Positions 51,458-59,751 of a stretch of 64,000 bases of DNA are shown here, piece after piece. Every line of letters starts with the position of its first letter. Positions within the stretch are counted from its first letter, which is position 1. Source of the DNA: Sphingomonadales bacterium (GTDB lineage Bacteria; Pseudomonadota; Alphaproteobacteria; Sphingomonadales; Sphingomonadaceae); contig JADJXT010000002.1 of the NCBI GenBank assembly GCA_016720115.1, positions 310,001 through 374,000 on the forward strand. Reading direction: 5' to 3'. The notes under the pieces were generated by a model. It saw only the letters and a program-made list of their open reading frames with translations. It did no database searches and was not told the DNA's origin. A program made the position numbers and the translations under genes.

Positions 51458-51903
51458 ACGTCCCGGGCGATGCGCGTCTCGACGAGACCGACAAGCGCCT
51501 GCTGACACTGCTGCGCGACGATGCGCGGCAGACCATCGCACAACTGGCCAAGGAACTCGGCATATCGCGCGGGCAGATTTATTCGCGGCTGGCACGGCTT
51601 GAAGAAGAACAGGTTGTCGCGGGCTACACCGTCCGGCTGGGCAATGCCTTTGCCGCCAGCCGGATGCGCGCGCATGTCATGATAAAGACCCTGCCCCGCT
51701 TTCACCGCGAGGTTGAACAGGCACTCGCCCGCCTGCGACAAGTGCAGGCGATCCACGCCATCAGCGGAGAATATGACGTGATCGCGGTTCTCGAAACCGA
51801 CGGCAGCGAAAGCCTGAACGACCTGATCGACGATATCGGCTTGCTGGAAGGGATTGAGCGCACGACCACCTCGGTAATATTGGCCACCAAGCTGGAGAGA
51901 TAG
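51454..51903 (+). CDS. Lrp/AsnC family transcriptional regulator
   Basis: A 149-residue regulator. The N-terminal helix-turn-helix is LDETDKRLLTLLRDDARQTI followed by LAKELGISRGQIYSRLARLE, and the C-terminal RAM domain, which binds amino acids, spans about residues 68-145 (HAISGEYDVIAVLETDGSES). The start overlaps the fusion gene stop by 4 bp, so both are expressed together. A role in controlling the divergent receptor and fusion genes in response to arginine, aspartate or a dipeptide is likely but inferred. It converges on mmsB. Confidence 0.93.
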   Translation: MNVPGDARLDETDKRLLTLLRDDARQTIAQLAKELGISRGQIYSRLARLEEEQVVAGYTVRLGNAFAASRMRAHVMIKTLPRFHREVEQALARLRQVQAIHAISGEYDVIAVLETDGSESLNDLIDDIGLLEGIERTTTSVILATKLER

Positions 51904-51919
51904 GTCGCCGACGTCTGGA

Positions 51920-52789
51920 TCAAAGCGTCTTGATGATCGCCGAAAAATCGATCCCGCCCTGCCCGGCCTTGTCGAAGGCGTCGTAGAGCGCAGCGGCCTT
52001 TTCCCCCATCGGCACATCGGCATCGACCGAGGCGGCGGCTTCCATCGCCAGCTTCAGATCCTTGAGCATCAGTGCAGTGGCAAAGCCGCCCTGATAATCG
52101 TTGTCGGCGGGCGATTGCGGGCCGACGCCGGGGACGGGGCAATAGCTGGTCATCGACCAGTTCTGGCCAGAAGCCTTGGACGAAATGTCGTAAAAGGTCT
52201 GCAGGTCGAGGCCCAGTTTCTCCGCCAGTTTGAACGTCTCACAAGTCGCGATCATCGATGCGCCGAGCAGCATGTTGTTGCAGATTTTCGCCGCCTGCCC
52301 CGCCCCCGATGCGCCCGCATGGATCACCGCCTTGCCCATCGCGGCGAGGATCGGTTCTGCGCGATGAAAGGCGCTGTCGCTGCCGCCGACCATGAAGGTC
52401 AGTGTGCCACCATTGGCCGCCGCGATTCCGCCCGAAACCGGCGCATCGACCATCTCATAACCCGCTGCAGTCGCATCCGCCGTCACCCGCCGCGCGGTAT
52501 CGACATCGATCGTCGAACAGTCGAGCAGGATCGCTCCCTTGGGCGCATGGCCGATCACATCGGCTTCATAAACGGTATCGACGATCTTGCCATTGGGCAG
52601 CATCGAGACGACAGCCTCAACGCCCGCCACCGCCTCACGCACGCTGGTGAAGGGTGAGCAGCCATTTTCGCGCGCGCGTTCGAGCGCGGCTTCGGCAAGG
52701 TCGAAAGCATTGACCGCATGGCCTGCCTGCACAAGGTTCGCGGCCATCCCGCCGCCCATATTCCCAAGACCGATAAAGGCTATTTTCAT
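51920..52789 (-). CDS. mmsB: 3-hydroxyisobutyrate dehydrogenase
   Basis: A 289-residue NAD-dependent enzyme of valine degradation that oxidises 3-hydroxyisobutyrate to methylmalonate semialdehyde. MKIAFIGLGNMGGGMAANLV is the nucleotide site, MVDAPVSGGIAAANGGTLTF the substrate loop, and GASGAGQAAKICNNMLLGAS carries the catalytic lysine. The open frame runs far upstream, but ATG 52789 gives the conserved start and overlaps the acyl-CoA dehydrogenase stop by 4 bp. Its product is the substrate of MmsA, encoded 1.6 kb upstream. Confidence 0.94.
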   Translation of the reverse strand: MKIAFIGLGNMGGGMAANLVQAGHAVNAFDLAEAALERARENGCSPFTSVREAVAGVEAVVSMLPNGKIVDTVYEADVIGHAPKGAILLDCSTIDVDTARRVTADATAAGYEMVDAPVSGGIAAANGGTLTFMVGGSDSAFHRAEPILAAMGKAVIHAGASGAGQAAKICNNMLLGASMIATCETFKLAEKLGLDLQTFYDISSKASGQNWSMTSYCPVPGVGPQSPADNDYQGGFATALMLKDLKLAMEAAASVDADVPMGEKAAALYDAFDKAGQGGIDFSAIIKTL

Positions 52790-53931
52790 TGGCGTAACAA
52801 ATCCCTTCCGACGATCATCCGCATCACCTGGTTGGTGCCTTCGAGGATCGAGTGGACGCGCAGGTCGCGCCAGAAACGCTCGATCGGATAGTCGCGCAAA
52901 TAGCCATAGCCGCCGAACAGTTGCAGCGCCTTGTTGACCACCTCGCTGCCATTGTCGGTCGCCAGCCGCTTCGCCATTGCCGAGAAACGGCTCTTGTCGG
53001 GCGCGTTGGCGTTGACCTTGCACGCCGCCATATAGAGCAGCGCGCGCGCCGCCTCCAGATCGGTCGCCATGTCGGCGAGCATGAACTGGGTGTTCTGGAA
53101 ATCTGCAATCGGCTGGCCGAATTGCTGGCGTTCCTTGGTATATTTCACCGCCTCGTCGAGGCAGCGTTGTGCGCCGCCCAATGAGCAGGCGCCGATGTTC
53201 AGCCGCCCGCCATCAAGCCCCGCCATCGCAAAGCGGAAGCCATCGCCCTCGGCGCCGACGCGGTTGGTGACAGGCACGCGGCAATCCTCGAAGATCACCT
53301 GCGCGGTCGGGCTGGCGTTCCAGCCGAGCTTTTTCTCCGGCGCGCCAAAGCTGAGGCCGGGCGCGTCCTTCTCGACGACAAGGCAGCTGATACCTTTCGC
53401 CTTTTCATCGCCGGTGCGCACCATCACGACATAGATATCGTTATAGCCCGCGCCCGAAATGAACTGCTTGGTGCCATTGAGGACATAATGATCGCCATCA
53501 AGCCGCGCACTGGTCTTGAGCGCTGCAGCGTCCGACCCCGAACCCGGCTCGGTCAGGCAATAGCTCGCGATCTTTTCCATGCTGACCAGATCGGGCAGAT
53601 AGCGCGCCTTCAGCTCCGCCGAGCCGAAAGTGTCGATCATCCACGAAGCCATGTTGTGGATCGAGATATAGGCGCTGGTCGCGGGGCAACCATAGGCCAT
53701 CGCCTCCATGATCAGCGCCGCCTCAAGCCGCCCCAGCCCGATCCCGCCATTCTCCTCGGAGATATAGATCGCGCCAAAGCCCAGCTCGCCAGCCGCCTTC
53801 CAGACATCGACGGGATAATGATGTTCCTCATCCCACTTCGCAGCAAAGGGCGTGATCCGGTCGGCGGTGAATTTGCGCGCCATATCCTGAATGGCGAGTT
53901 GGTCTTCGGTAAGTTCAAACTGGTTGGTCAT
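52786..53931 (-). CDS. Acyl-CoA dehydrogenase, probably isobutyryl-CoA dehydrogenase
   Basis: A 381-residue FAD enzyme that introduces the alpha-beta double bond into an acyl-CoA. YCLTEPGSGSDAAALKTSAR is the FAD/substrate signature, RQQFGQPIADFQNTQFMLAD and ALQLFGGYGYLRDYPIERFW are typical, and ILEGTNQVMRMIVGRDLL ends the chain with the catalytic glutamate region. Clustering with mmsB and mmsA points to isobutyryl-CoA in valine breakdown. A hydratase and hydrolase for the intermediate steps are not in this window. Confidence 0.9.
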   Translation of the reverse strand: MTNQFELTEDQLAIQDMARKFTADRITPFAAKWDEEHHYPVDVWKAAGELGFGAIYISEENGGIGLGRLEAALIMEAMAYGCPATSAYISIHNMASWMIDTFGSAELKARYLPDLVSMEKIASYCLTEPGSGSDAAALKTSARLDGDHYVLNGTKQFISGAGYNDIYVVMVRTGDEKAKGISCLVVEKDAPGLSFGAPEKKLGWNASPTAQVIFEDCRVPVTNRVGAEGDGFRFAMAGLDGGRLNIGACSLGGAQRCLDEAVKYTKERQQFGQPIADFQNTQFMLADMATDLEAARALLYMAACKVNANAPDKSRFSAMAKRLATDNGSEVVNKALQLFGGYGYLRDYPIERFWRDLRVHSILEGTNQVMRMIVGRDLLRQ

Positions 53932-53933
53932 CG

Positions 53934-54410
53934 TTATTCCCAGACAAAAATCGTGCGCAGCTTACAGCCTTCTGGATCGGGCTTGGCTTCATCAAACAGA
54001 TCAACTCGCTCAATGGCCATGATTTGAGCCTTAGTAAACTGTGACGACGAACGAAAATAGGCAGCGCCATTGGCCTTGTTCCAAATTGCTATCACGTACT
54101 TCCCGTCTTCTTTGCGCGGCTGGAAAATGGCATGACCTTTATCGGTAAGCTTGTGTCGCATTTTCCCTTTCGGCTTGCCTGCCCAGCCGATTCCCCAAAC
54201 ATTGAGTGTACCAAAGCTCCCGTGCCAATCGAATGTACCACCGTGGATGCCGCCCTCCAGCGTGACGATGCGCTCCCCTTCGATTAAGTCGATTATAGGC
54301 GAATAACCGCAGAACCGACCCGGGCCGGCCAACTCGCTTCCGCTGACTTGGCTTGAGGCGGCAAATAACACCGCCAATGTCGTAGCGTAGGCGAGCCGCC
54401 GCACCATCAA
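53934..54410 (-). CDS. Exported hypothetical protein
   Basis: A 158-residue protein with a signal peptide (RRLAYATTLAVLFAASSQVS). The mature chain is mixed, with glycine and tryptophan-rich strands (GGIHGGTFDWHGSFGTLNVW) and cysteines in RFCGYSP and EGCKLRT that could pair. I recognise no family. Its base composition is visibly less GC-rich than that of its neighbours, and it interrupts the otherwise continuous valine operon between mmsA and the acyl-CoA dehydrogenase, so it may be an insertion. It is flanked by gaps of 2 bp and none. Confidence 0.6.
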   Translation of the reverse strand: MMVRRLAYATTLAVLFAASSQVSGSELAGPGRFCGYSPIIDLIEGERIVTLEGGIHGGTFDWHGSFGTLNVWGIGWAGKPKGKMRHKLTDKGHAIFQPRKEDGKYVIAIWNKANGAAYFRSSSQFTKAQIMAIERVDLFDEAKPDPEGCKLRTIFVWE

Positions 54411-55904
54411 TCACCCCATGGTCGGAATGATGAAGGCATTCGAACCATCGCCGCCGCCATCGGGCCAGCGTGCGGTGACTTTCTTCACCTTGGTCCAGAA
54501 TTTGATGCCTTCGATGCCATATTGGTCTGTGTCGCCAAAGCCCGAGCGCTTCCAGCCGCCAAAGCTGTGATAGGCGACCGGCACCGGGATCGGCACGTTG
54601 ATGCCGACCATGCCGACATTCACCCGGCTGGCAAATTCGCGCGCGGCATGGCCATTGCGCGTGAAGATGGCGACACCATTGCCATATTGGTGCTTGCTGG
54701 GAAGAGTGATGGCTTCCTCAAAATCCTTCGCGCGCACCATCTGCAGCACGGGGCCGAAAATCTCTTCCTTATAGCTTTCCATGTCGGTCGTCACATGATC
54801 GAACAGCGTCGGGCCGATGAAATAGCCTTCCTCATGCCCTTGCAGCGTGAAGCCGCGCCCGTCGATAACAAGTTCGGCGCCCTCATCGGCGCATTTCTGG
54901 ATCCAGCCCTCGACCTTCGCCTTGTGCTGCGCGGTGACAACCGGGCCGTAATGCGCCTCTGCATCGGTCGAGATGCCGACCTTGAGCGCATGAATCGCCG
55001 GGATCAGCTTTGCCTTGAGTGCCTCGGCGGTGTCATCGCCCACCGGCACCACCACCGGCAACGCCATGCAGCGTTCGCCTGCCGAACCAAAGGCCGCACC
55101 GGTCAGGTCATTCACCACCTGATCGAGATCGGCGTCGGGCATCACGATGCCGTGGTTCTTCGCCCCGCCCATTGCCTGCACCCGTTTCCCGTTGGCGACG
55201 CCACGGTTATAGACATAGTGCGCGATATCGCTGCTGCCGACAAAGCTGACCGCACTGATCGCCGGATGGTCGAGGATCGCATCGACCATTTGCTTGTCGC
55301 CATGCACCACCTGGAAGATGCCTTCGGGTATCCCCGCTTCAAGGAACAGTTCGGCAAGCCGATTGGGCACGCTGGGATCGCGTTCCGAAGGTTTCAGGAT
55401 GAAGGCGTTGCCCACGCTGGTGCAAACAGCCCCCATCCACAAGGGGATCATCGCCGGGAAGTTGAACGGCGTGATGCCCGCGCCGATGCCCAGCGGCTGG
55501 CGCATAGAATAGACATCGATGCCCGGGCCGGCGCCCTGCGTATATTCGCCCTTCAGCACATGCGGCAGGCCGCAGCAGAATTCGACAACCTCCAGCCCGC
55601 GCTGGATATCGCCCTTGCTGTCCGCAATCACCTTGCCATGCTCGGCGGAGAGCATATGCGCCAGTTCGTCCATATGGCGTTCGACGAGCGCCTTGAAATC
55701 GAACATCACGCGCGCGCGGCGCTGCGGGTTCATCGCCGCCCATGCCGGTTGCGCCGCCTGCGCTGCCGCCACCGCCCGGTCGAGCACCGCTGCGTCGCCG
55801 AGCGCCACGCGCCCCTGCACGCCGCCATTATTGGGGTCCATGATATCGCTAAACCGCGAAGCCGCAGGCGCACCGCCCACAAGGAAATGATCTATCTGAC
55901 GCAT
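54411..55904 (-). CDS. mmsA: CoA-acylating methylmalonate-semialdehyde dehydrogenase
   Basis: A 497-residue NAD-dependent enzyme that converts methylmalonate semialdehyde to propionyl-CoA, CO2 and NADH. PLGIGAGITPFNFPAMIPLW is the typical N-terminal domain segment, KNHGIVMPDADLD and GSAGERCMALPVVVPVG (catalytic Cys) follow, and EIFGPVLQMVRAKDFEEAIT and GVAIFTRNGHAAREF are conserved. The length is standard. It heads the valine gene group transcribed toward mmsB. Confidence 0.94.
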   Translation of the reverse strand: MRQIDHFLVGGAPAASRFSDIMDPNNGGVQGRVALGDAAVLDRAVAAAQAAQPAWAAMNPQRRARVMFDFKALVERHMDELAHMLSAEHGKVIADSKGDIQRGLEVVEFCCGLPHVLKGEYTQGAGPGIDVYSMRQPLGIGAGITPFNFPAMIPLWMGAVCTSVGNAFILKPSERDPSVPNRLAELFLEAGIPEGIFQVVHGDKQMVDAILDHPAISAVSFVGSSDIAHYVYNRGVANGKRVQAMGGAKNHGIVMPDADLDQVVNDLTGAAFGSAGERCMALPVVVPVGDDTAEALKAKLIPAIHALKVGISTDAEAHYGPVVTAQHKAKVEGWIQKCADEGAELVIDGRGFTLQGHEEGYFIGPTLFDHVTTDMESYKEEIFGPVLQMVRAKDFEEAITLPSKHQYGNGVAIFTRNGHAAREFASRVNVGMVGINVPIPVPVAYHSFGGWKRSGFGDTDQYGIEGIKFWTKVKKVTARWPDGGGDGSNAFIIPTMG

Positions 55905-55979
55905 ATCGTCTCTCTTCTCATATGACTCAATGCAGCCGCCTTAGTGCAATTGCTGTCGCGGCCAAAGGGTAAGTGTCGA

Positions 55980-57218
55980 TTATGCTTCGAGCAGGTCCTT
56001 CAATGGGACCGAGGCATCGGCCAGCCGGTCAGCCGCCAGGACTGCCCCTGCCTCGACCAGCTTGCGCCCCTGCACATAATCCTTGACCATGTTGACGCAA
56101 TCGAGCGCGATGACCTTGCCATCCTTCAAATAAATCACCGAGAAGCTGCGCGCAGCCGGATCGCCGCGCAGCACCGCCGTATCATGCCCCATCGAAAGGC
56201 CCACGGTCTGCAATTTCAGGTCATACTGGTTCGACCAGAACCACGGCGTTGCCTTGTAAGGCTGCGGGTCAGCGCCGCAGATAGTCTTTGCCGCAACCGT
56301 TGCCTGATCGTTGGCGTTCTGCACCGATTCCAGCCTGATCGTGGCACCGCTCGCAAAGCCGTTCGCATGGGCCGCGCAATCGCCGATGGCGTAAATGTCC
56401 GGCAGGCTGGTGCGGCAATGGTCATCCACCTCGACGCCATTGCTGCCCTTCGCTCCGGCGGCCAAAAGCGGCTCGACCGAGGGGATGATGCCGATACCGA
56501 CGATCACCATTTGGGCCGGAATGAAACTGCCATCGCCGAGGCGCACGCCGGAAACCTTGCCATCCGCACCCTCCAGCGCTTCAACGGCAACACCGGTGCA
56601 CAGGTCGACCCCATGCGCCCGATGCTCAGCCTCGTAGAATGCAGACAGTTCCGGCCCGGCAACTCGGGCCAGCACGCGCGGCAAGGCTTCGAGAAGCACG
56701 ACTTTCTTGCTGAGCTTGGTCAGTACCGCTGCCGCCTCAAGCCCGATATAACCGCCGCCAATCACAACAACCTGATCGGTTGCGTCCAATTCGGCCATGA
56801 TCGCATCGGCATCGGCGCGGTTGCGCACACAATGCACACCGCCAAGATCGCCGCCGGGAAGTGGCAGCCTGCGCGGATCGCCACCCGCCGCCCAGATCAG
56901 CGAGTCATAGGCACGTATCGAACCGTCATCCAGCGTGACCGTCTTGGCAAACGGATCTACCGCCTCCACTGAACGGCCCAGCAGCAGGTCGACCTGCTTT
57001 TCTTCCCAGAAGGCACGCGGGCGGATGTAGATGCGCTCAAATTCCTTGTCGCCCGCCATATATTCCTTGGAGAGCGGCGGACGTTCATAAGGCGGCTCAT
57101 TTTCGCGCCCGATGATCGTCACTGGCCCGGCATAGCCATTTTGCCGCAGCGCGATCGCCGCCTGCGCCCCGCCATGGCCGCCGCCTACTATGATTATGCC
57201 TGCATCCTGACCTGTCAT
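55980..57218 (-). CDS. Ferredoxin/rubredoxin reductase-like FAD oxidoreductase
   Basis: A 412-residue flavoprotein. IIIVGGGHGGAQAAIALRQN is the FAD GxGxxG site, VVVIGGGYIGLEAAAVLTKL the NAD(P)H site, and PDIYAIGDCAAHANGF the second FAD contact. ENEPPYERPPLSKEY is typical of reductases that serve ferredoxins of monooxygenases and P450s. ATG 57218 was taken over the TTG at 57233 because GAGG lies before it. The electron acceptor is unknown; the ferredoxin at 18.5 kb is one candidate. It is followed upstream by the MaoC gene on the same strand. Confidence 0.88.
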   Translation of the reverse strand: MTGQDAGIIIVGGGHGGAQAAIALRQNGYAGPVTIIGRENEPPYERPPLSKEYMAGDKEFERIYIRPRAFWEEKQVDLLLGRSVEAVDPFAKTVTLDDGSIRAYDSLIWAAGGDPRRLPLPGGDLGGVHCVRNRADADAIMAELDATDQVVVIGGGYIGLEAAAVLTKLSKKVVLLEALPRVLARVAGPELSAFYEAEHRAHGVDLCTGVAVEALEGADGKVSGVRLGDGSFIPAQMVIVGIGIIPSVEPLLAAGAKGSNGVEVDDHCRTSLPDIYAIGDCAAHANGFASGATIRLESVQNANDQATVAAKTICGADPQPYKATPWFWSNQYDLKLQTVGLSMGHDTAVLRGDPAARSFSVIYLKDGKVIALDCVNMVKDYVQGRKLVEAGAVLAADRLADASVPLKDLLEA

Positions 57219-57238
57219 TTGATCCTCGTTCAATGGAT

Positions 57239-57691
57239 TTATTGCGGCTTCTTGCGCTGCAAGCCCGAACGTTTGCAGGTCGCAACCACCTCACCGCGCT
57301 GGTTGAATGCTTCGTGCAAAAAAGTGACGATACCGGCATCGGGCCGGGAGCGCGATTCACGCAGTTCGATCACGGTCGTTTTGATATTGAGCGTGTCGCC
57401 AATGAAAACCGGCTTGGGAAAGCGCACCTCGTCCCAGCCCAGGTTGGCGACGGCAGTACCCAGCGTCGTATCGCCGACCGAAATCCCGACCATCAGCCCC
57501 AGCGTGAAGCAGCTGTTGACGATGCGCTGCCCATATTCGGTGCCCTTCATATATTCCTCGTCGAGGTGAAGCTGCGCCGGATTGTGTGTCATCGCACTGA
57601 ACAGCAGATTGTCGGCCTCGGTCACCGTCCGCCTGATCGGGTGATCGAATGTCTGACCGACGCTCAATTCATCGAACCAAAGTCCTGCCAT
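57239..57691 (-). CDS. MaoC-like dehydratase/hydratase
   Basis: A 150-residue hot-dog-fold protein. LWFDELSVGQTFDHPIRRTV starts the domain, the hydratase motif is in SAMTHNPAQLHLDEEYMKGT with the Asn/His pair, and GWDEVRFPKPVFIGDTLNIK is typical of mesaconyl-CoA/methyl-branched hydratases. ATG 57691 gives the family start. It lies between a CitE-like gene and the flavoprotein gene on the same strand; a MaoC hydratase next to a CitE-like lyase recalls the 2-methylmalyl/citramalyl-CoA metabolism of other bacteria. Confidence 0.87.
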   Translation of the reverse strand: MAGLWFDELSVGQTFDHPIRRTVTEADNLLFSAMTHNPAQLHLDEEYMKGTEYGQRIVNSCFTLGLMVGISVGDTTLGTAVANLGWDEVRFPKPVFIGDTLNIKTTVIELRESRSRPDAGIVTFLHEAFNQRGEVVATCKRSGLQRKKPQ

Positions 57692-57760
57692 CGGTGCTCC
57701 CTTCTCGCTGCGCCGAAACCACAATCCGGCGCATTATGCCAGCGTTAAAAACGGATTGCC

Positions 57761-58636
57761 CTACGCATCGACCTGCGCCAGCAATTGTTGCGCGCGCGAC
57801 AGATATGGGCGGTCGAGCATGCCGCCTTTCCAGCCGATGGTTCCCACACCCGGATTGGCCGCGAACAGCGCCACTATTTCGCGCGCCTCGGCGATTTCCT
57901 CTGCGCTTGGCGTGAAGGCTGCGTTGATGACATCAACCTGCGCGGGATGGATCGCGAGCATGCCGCGATAGCCATCGCGCCGCACTTTTTCGGCACGCAG
58001 GCGCAATGCCTCCAGATCCTTGAAATCGGCGCAGATCGTCTCGATTGCCGGAACCCCTGCGGTCGCCGCGCCCAGCAAAGTCAGGCTGCGCGCCAGTTCA
58101 TAGGTGAAGGAATAGCTGCCATCGGCATGGCGATTTGAATTGGCACCAACCGAATCCGCCAGATCCTCCGCCCCCCAGGTGAGCGCAGCGAGGCGCGGCG
58201 CGCCCTTATAGTCACCAGTATGGAACATTGCTTCGGCAGTTTCGGTCGCCAGCACGATAACCGGGGTCGAACCGCGCGCGAGACCCTGCGCCGCCTCGAA
58301 CGCGGTCAGATAATGGTCGAGCCGTTCGACATCCTGCCGCCCGTAAACCTTAGGGAGCATGATGCCACCCGGTTGGGCAGGCATGATGGCGACCAGATCG
58401 TCGAGCGTGTGCGGGCCATCGAGCGGGTTCACCCGCACCCATATTCTTTGCCGCGATGCCGCATTCGCTACAAGGAAATCATGCACCAGCTTCCGTGCAA
58501 GTGGCTTATTCTCGCTGGCAACCGCATCCTCCAGATCGAGCAGGACGATATCCGCCGAACCGGCCAGTGCCTTGGCCATCTTGCGCTCGCTGTCTCCGGG
58601 CGCGAACAGCCAGGACCGCATTTTCAAATTTACCAT
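57761..58636 (-). CDS. CitE-like CoA ester lyase
   Basis: A 291-residue TIM-barrel enzyme of the HpcH/HpaI-CitE family. RSWLFAPGDSERKMAKALAG and ADIVLLDLEDAVASENKPLA carry the magnesium aspartate/glutamate, RIWVRVNPLDGPHTLDDL the substrate arginine, and GYRGMLAIHPAQVDVINAAF is the C-terminal signature. Substrates are malyl-, citramalyl- or methylmalyl-CoA. Start 58636 was preferred to 58645 because the GGGG ribosome site is too close to the latter. It is upstream of the MaoC gene and divergent from cysD. Confidence 0.87.
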   Translation of the reverse strand: MVNLKMRSWLFAPGDSERKMAKALAGSADIVLLDLEDAVASENKPLARKLVHDFLVANAASRQRIWVRVNPLDGPHTLDDLVAIMPAQPGGIMLPKVYGRQDVERLDHYLTAFEAAQGLARGSTPVIVLATETAEAMFHTGDYKGAPRLAALTWGAEDLADSVGANSNRHADGSYSFTYELARSLTLLGAATAGVPAIETICADFKDLEALRLRAEKVRRDGYRGMLAIHPAQVDVINAAFTPSAEEIAEAREIVALFAANPGVGTIGWKGGMLDRPYLSRAQQLLAQVDA

Positions 58637-58845
58637 TATCTGCATCCCCTGCCGGTGTCGAACTTCTATCCGGCCCTAACATTGCGCATTGCGGCATATC
58701 AAGTTTTGCGAAAAACGCATCCGGCAGCAGCCTGTTGCTGGATAAGGCAAACCCCAGCTACCAAATCGACAATCGATTCTTCCTAGAGCGTCAGGAAAAT
58801 CCGTGTAGTGCAACGCACGATAATATCCGGGAACCCGTCTTTTCC

Positions 58846-59751
58846 ATGACACGCACGTTAACACATCTTGAGCGGCTCGAAGCCGAGAGCATCCACATCA
58901 TGCGCGAAGTCGTCGCCGAGGCGGAAAAGCCGGTGATGCTCTACTCGGTCGGCAAGGACAGCGCGGTGATGCTGCATCTGGCGCGCAAGGCCTTCTATCC
59001 CTCACCCCCGCCCTTCCCTCTGCTGCATGTCGACACCACCTGGAAATTCCAGGAAATGTACAAGCTGCGCGACCGGATGGCGCAGGAAAGCGGGATGGAG
59101 TTGCTGGTGTATCAGAACCCCGAAGCCAAGGAACGCGGCATCAACCCGTTCGACCATGGCCCGCTGCACACCGACATGTGGAAGACCGAGGGGCTGAAGC
59201 AGGCGCTCGACCATTATGGCTTCGACGCGGCCTTTGGCGGTGCGCGGCGCGATGAGGAAAAGAGCCGCGCCAAGGAACGCATCTTCTCCTTCCGCACCGC
59301 TTCGCATGGCTGGGATCCCAAGAACCAGCGGCCCGAATTGTGGAACCTCTACAACGCCCGCAAGGCGAAAGGCGAAAGCATCCGCATCTTCCCGATCTCG
59401 AACTGGACCGAGCTCGACATCTGGCAATATATCCATTTGAACGACATCCCCATCGTGCCCCTTTATTTCAGCGCCAAGCGCCCGACCGTCGAGCGCGACG
59501 GGCTACTACTGATGGTCGATGATGATCGCTTCCCCTTGCACGAAGGCGAAGTGCCGGTCGAACGCTCGATCCGCTTCCGCACGCTCGGCTGCTATCCGCT
59601 GACCGGTGCGGTCGAAAGCGAAGCGAGCACGCTGCCGGAGGTTATTCAGGAAATGCTGCTGACCACCACCAGCGAACGGCAGGGCCGCGTGATCGACAAG
59701 GATGGCGGCGATGCGTCGATGGAGAAGAAGAAGCAGGAGGGGTATTTCTAA
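58846..59751 (+). CDS. cysD: Sulfate adenylyltransferase subunit 2
   Basis: A 301-residue subunit of ATP sulfurylase, which makes adenosine 5'-phosphosulfate from sulfate and ATP. LYSVGKDSAVMLHLARKAFY is the PP-loop, FGGARRDEEKSRAKERIFSF and PISNWTELDIWQYIHLNDIP are conserved. ATG 58846 is the start, although the frame is open much further up. The TAA stop shares its last base with the cysNC start. Divergent from the CitE-like gene across about 209 bp, where I see no riboswitch. Confidence 0.97.
   Translation: MTRTLTHLERLEAESIHIMREVVAEAEKPVMLYSVGKDSAVMLHLARKAFYPSPPPFPLLHVDTTWKFQEMYKLRDRMAQESGMELLVYQNPEAKERGINPFDHGPLHTDMWKTEGLKQALDHYGFDAAFGGARRDEEKSRAKERIFSFRTASHGWDPKNQRPELWNLYNARKAKGESIRIFPISNWTELDIWQYIHLNDIPIVPLYFSAKRPTVERDGLLLMVDDDRFPLHEGEVPVERSIRFRTLGCYPLTGAVESEASTLPEVIQEMLLTTTSERQGRVIDKDGGDASMEKKKQEGYF

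Noticed and set aside
49469..51595. Minus-strand open frame of 708 codons
   Set aside because: It is antisense to the cyanophycinase-isoaspartyl peptidase gene, has a basic and Cys/His-rich nonsense composition, and no domains.
54522..55925. Plus-strand open frame of 467 codons
   Set aside because: It is antisense to mmsA, which has all its catalytic motifs on the minus strand.
58637..58845. Possible riboswitch before cysD
   Set aside because: No conserved SAM or other riboswitch core could be recognised in the 209-bp spacer; it shows no strong stem with an anti-terminator.
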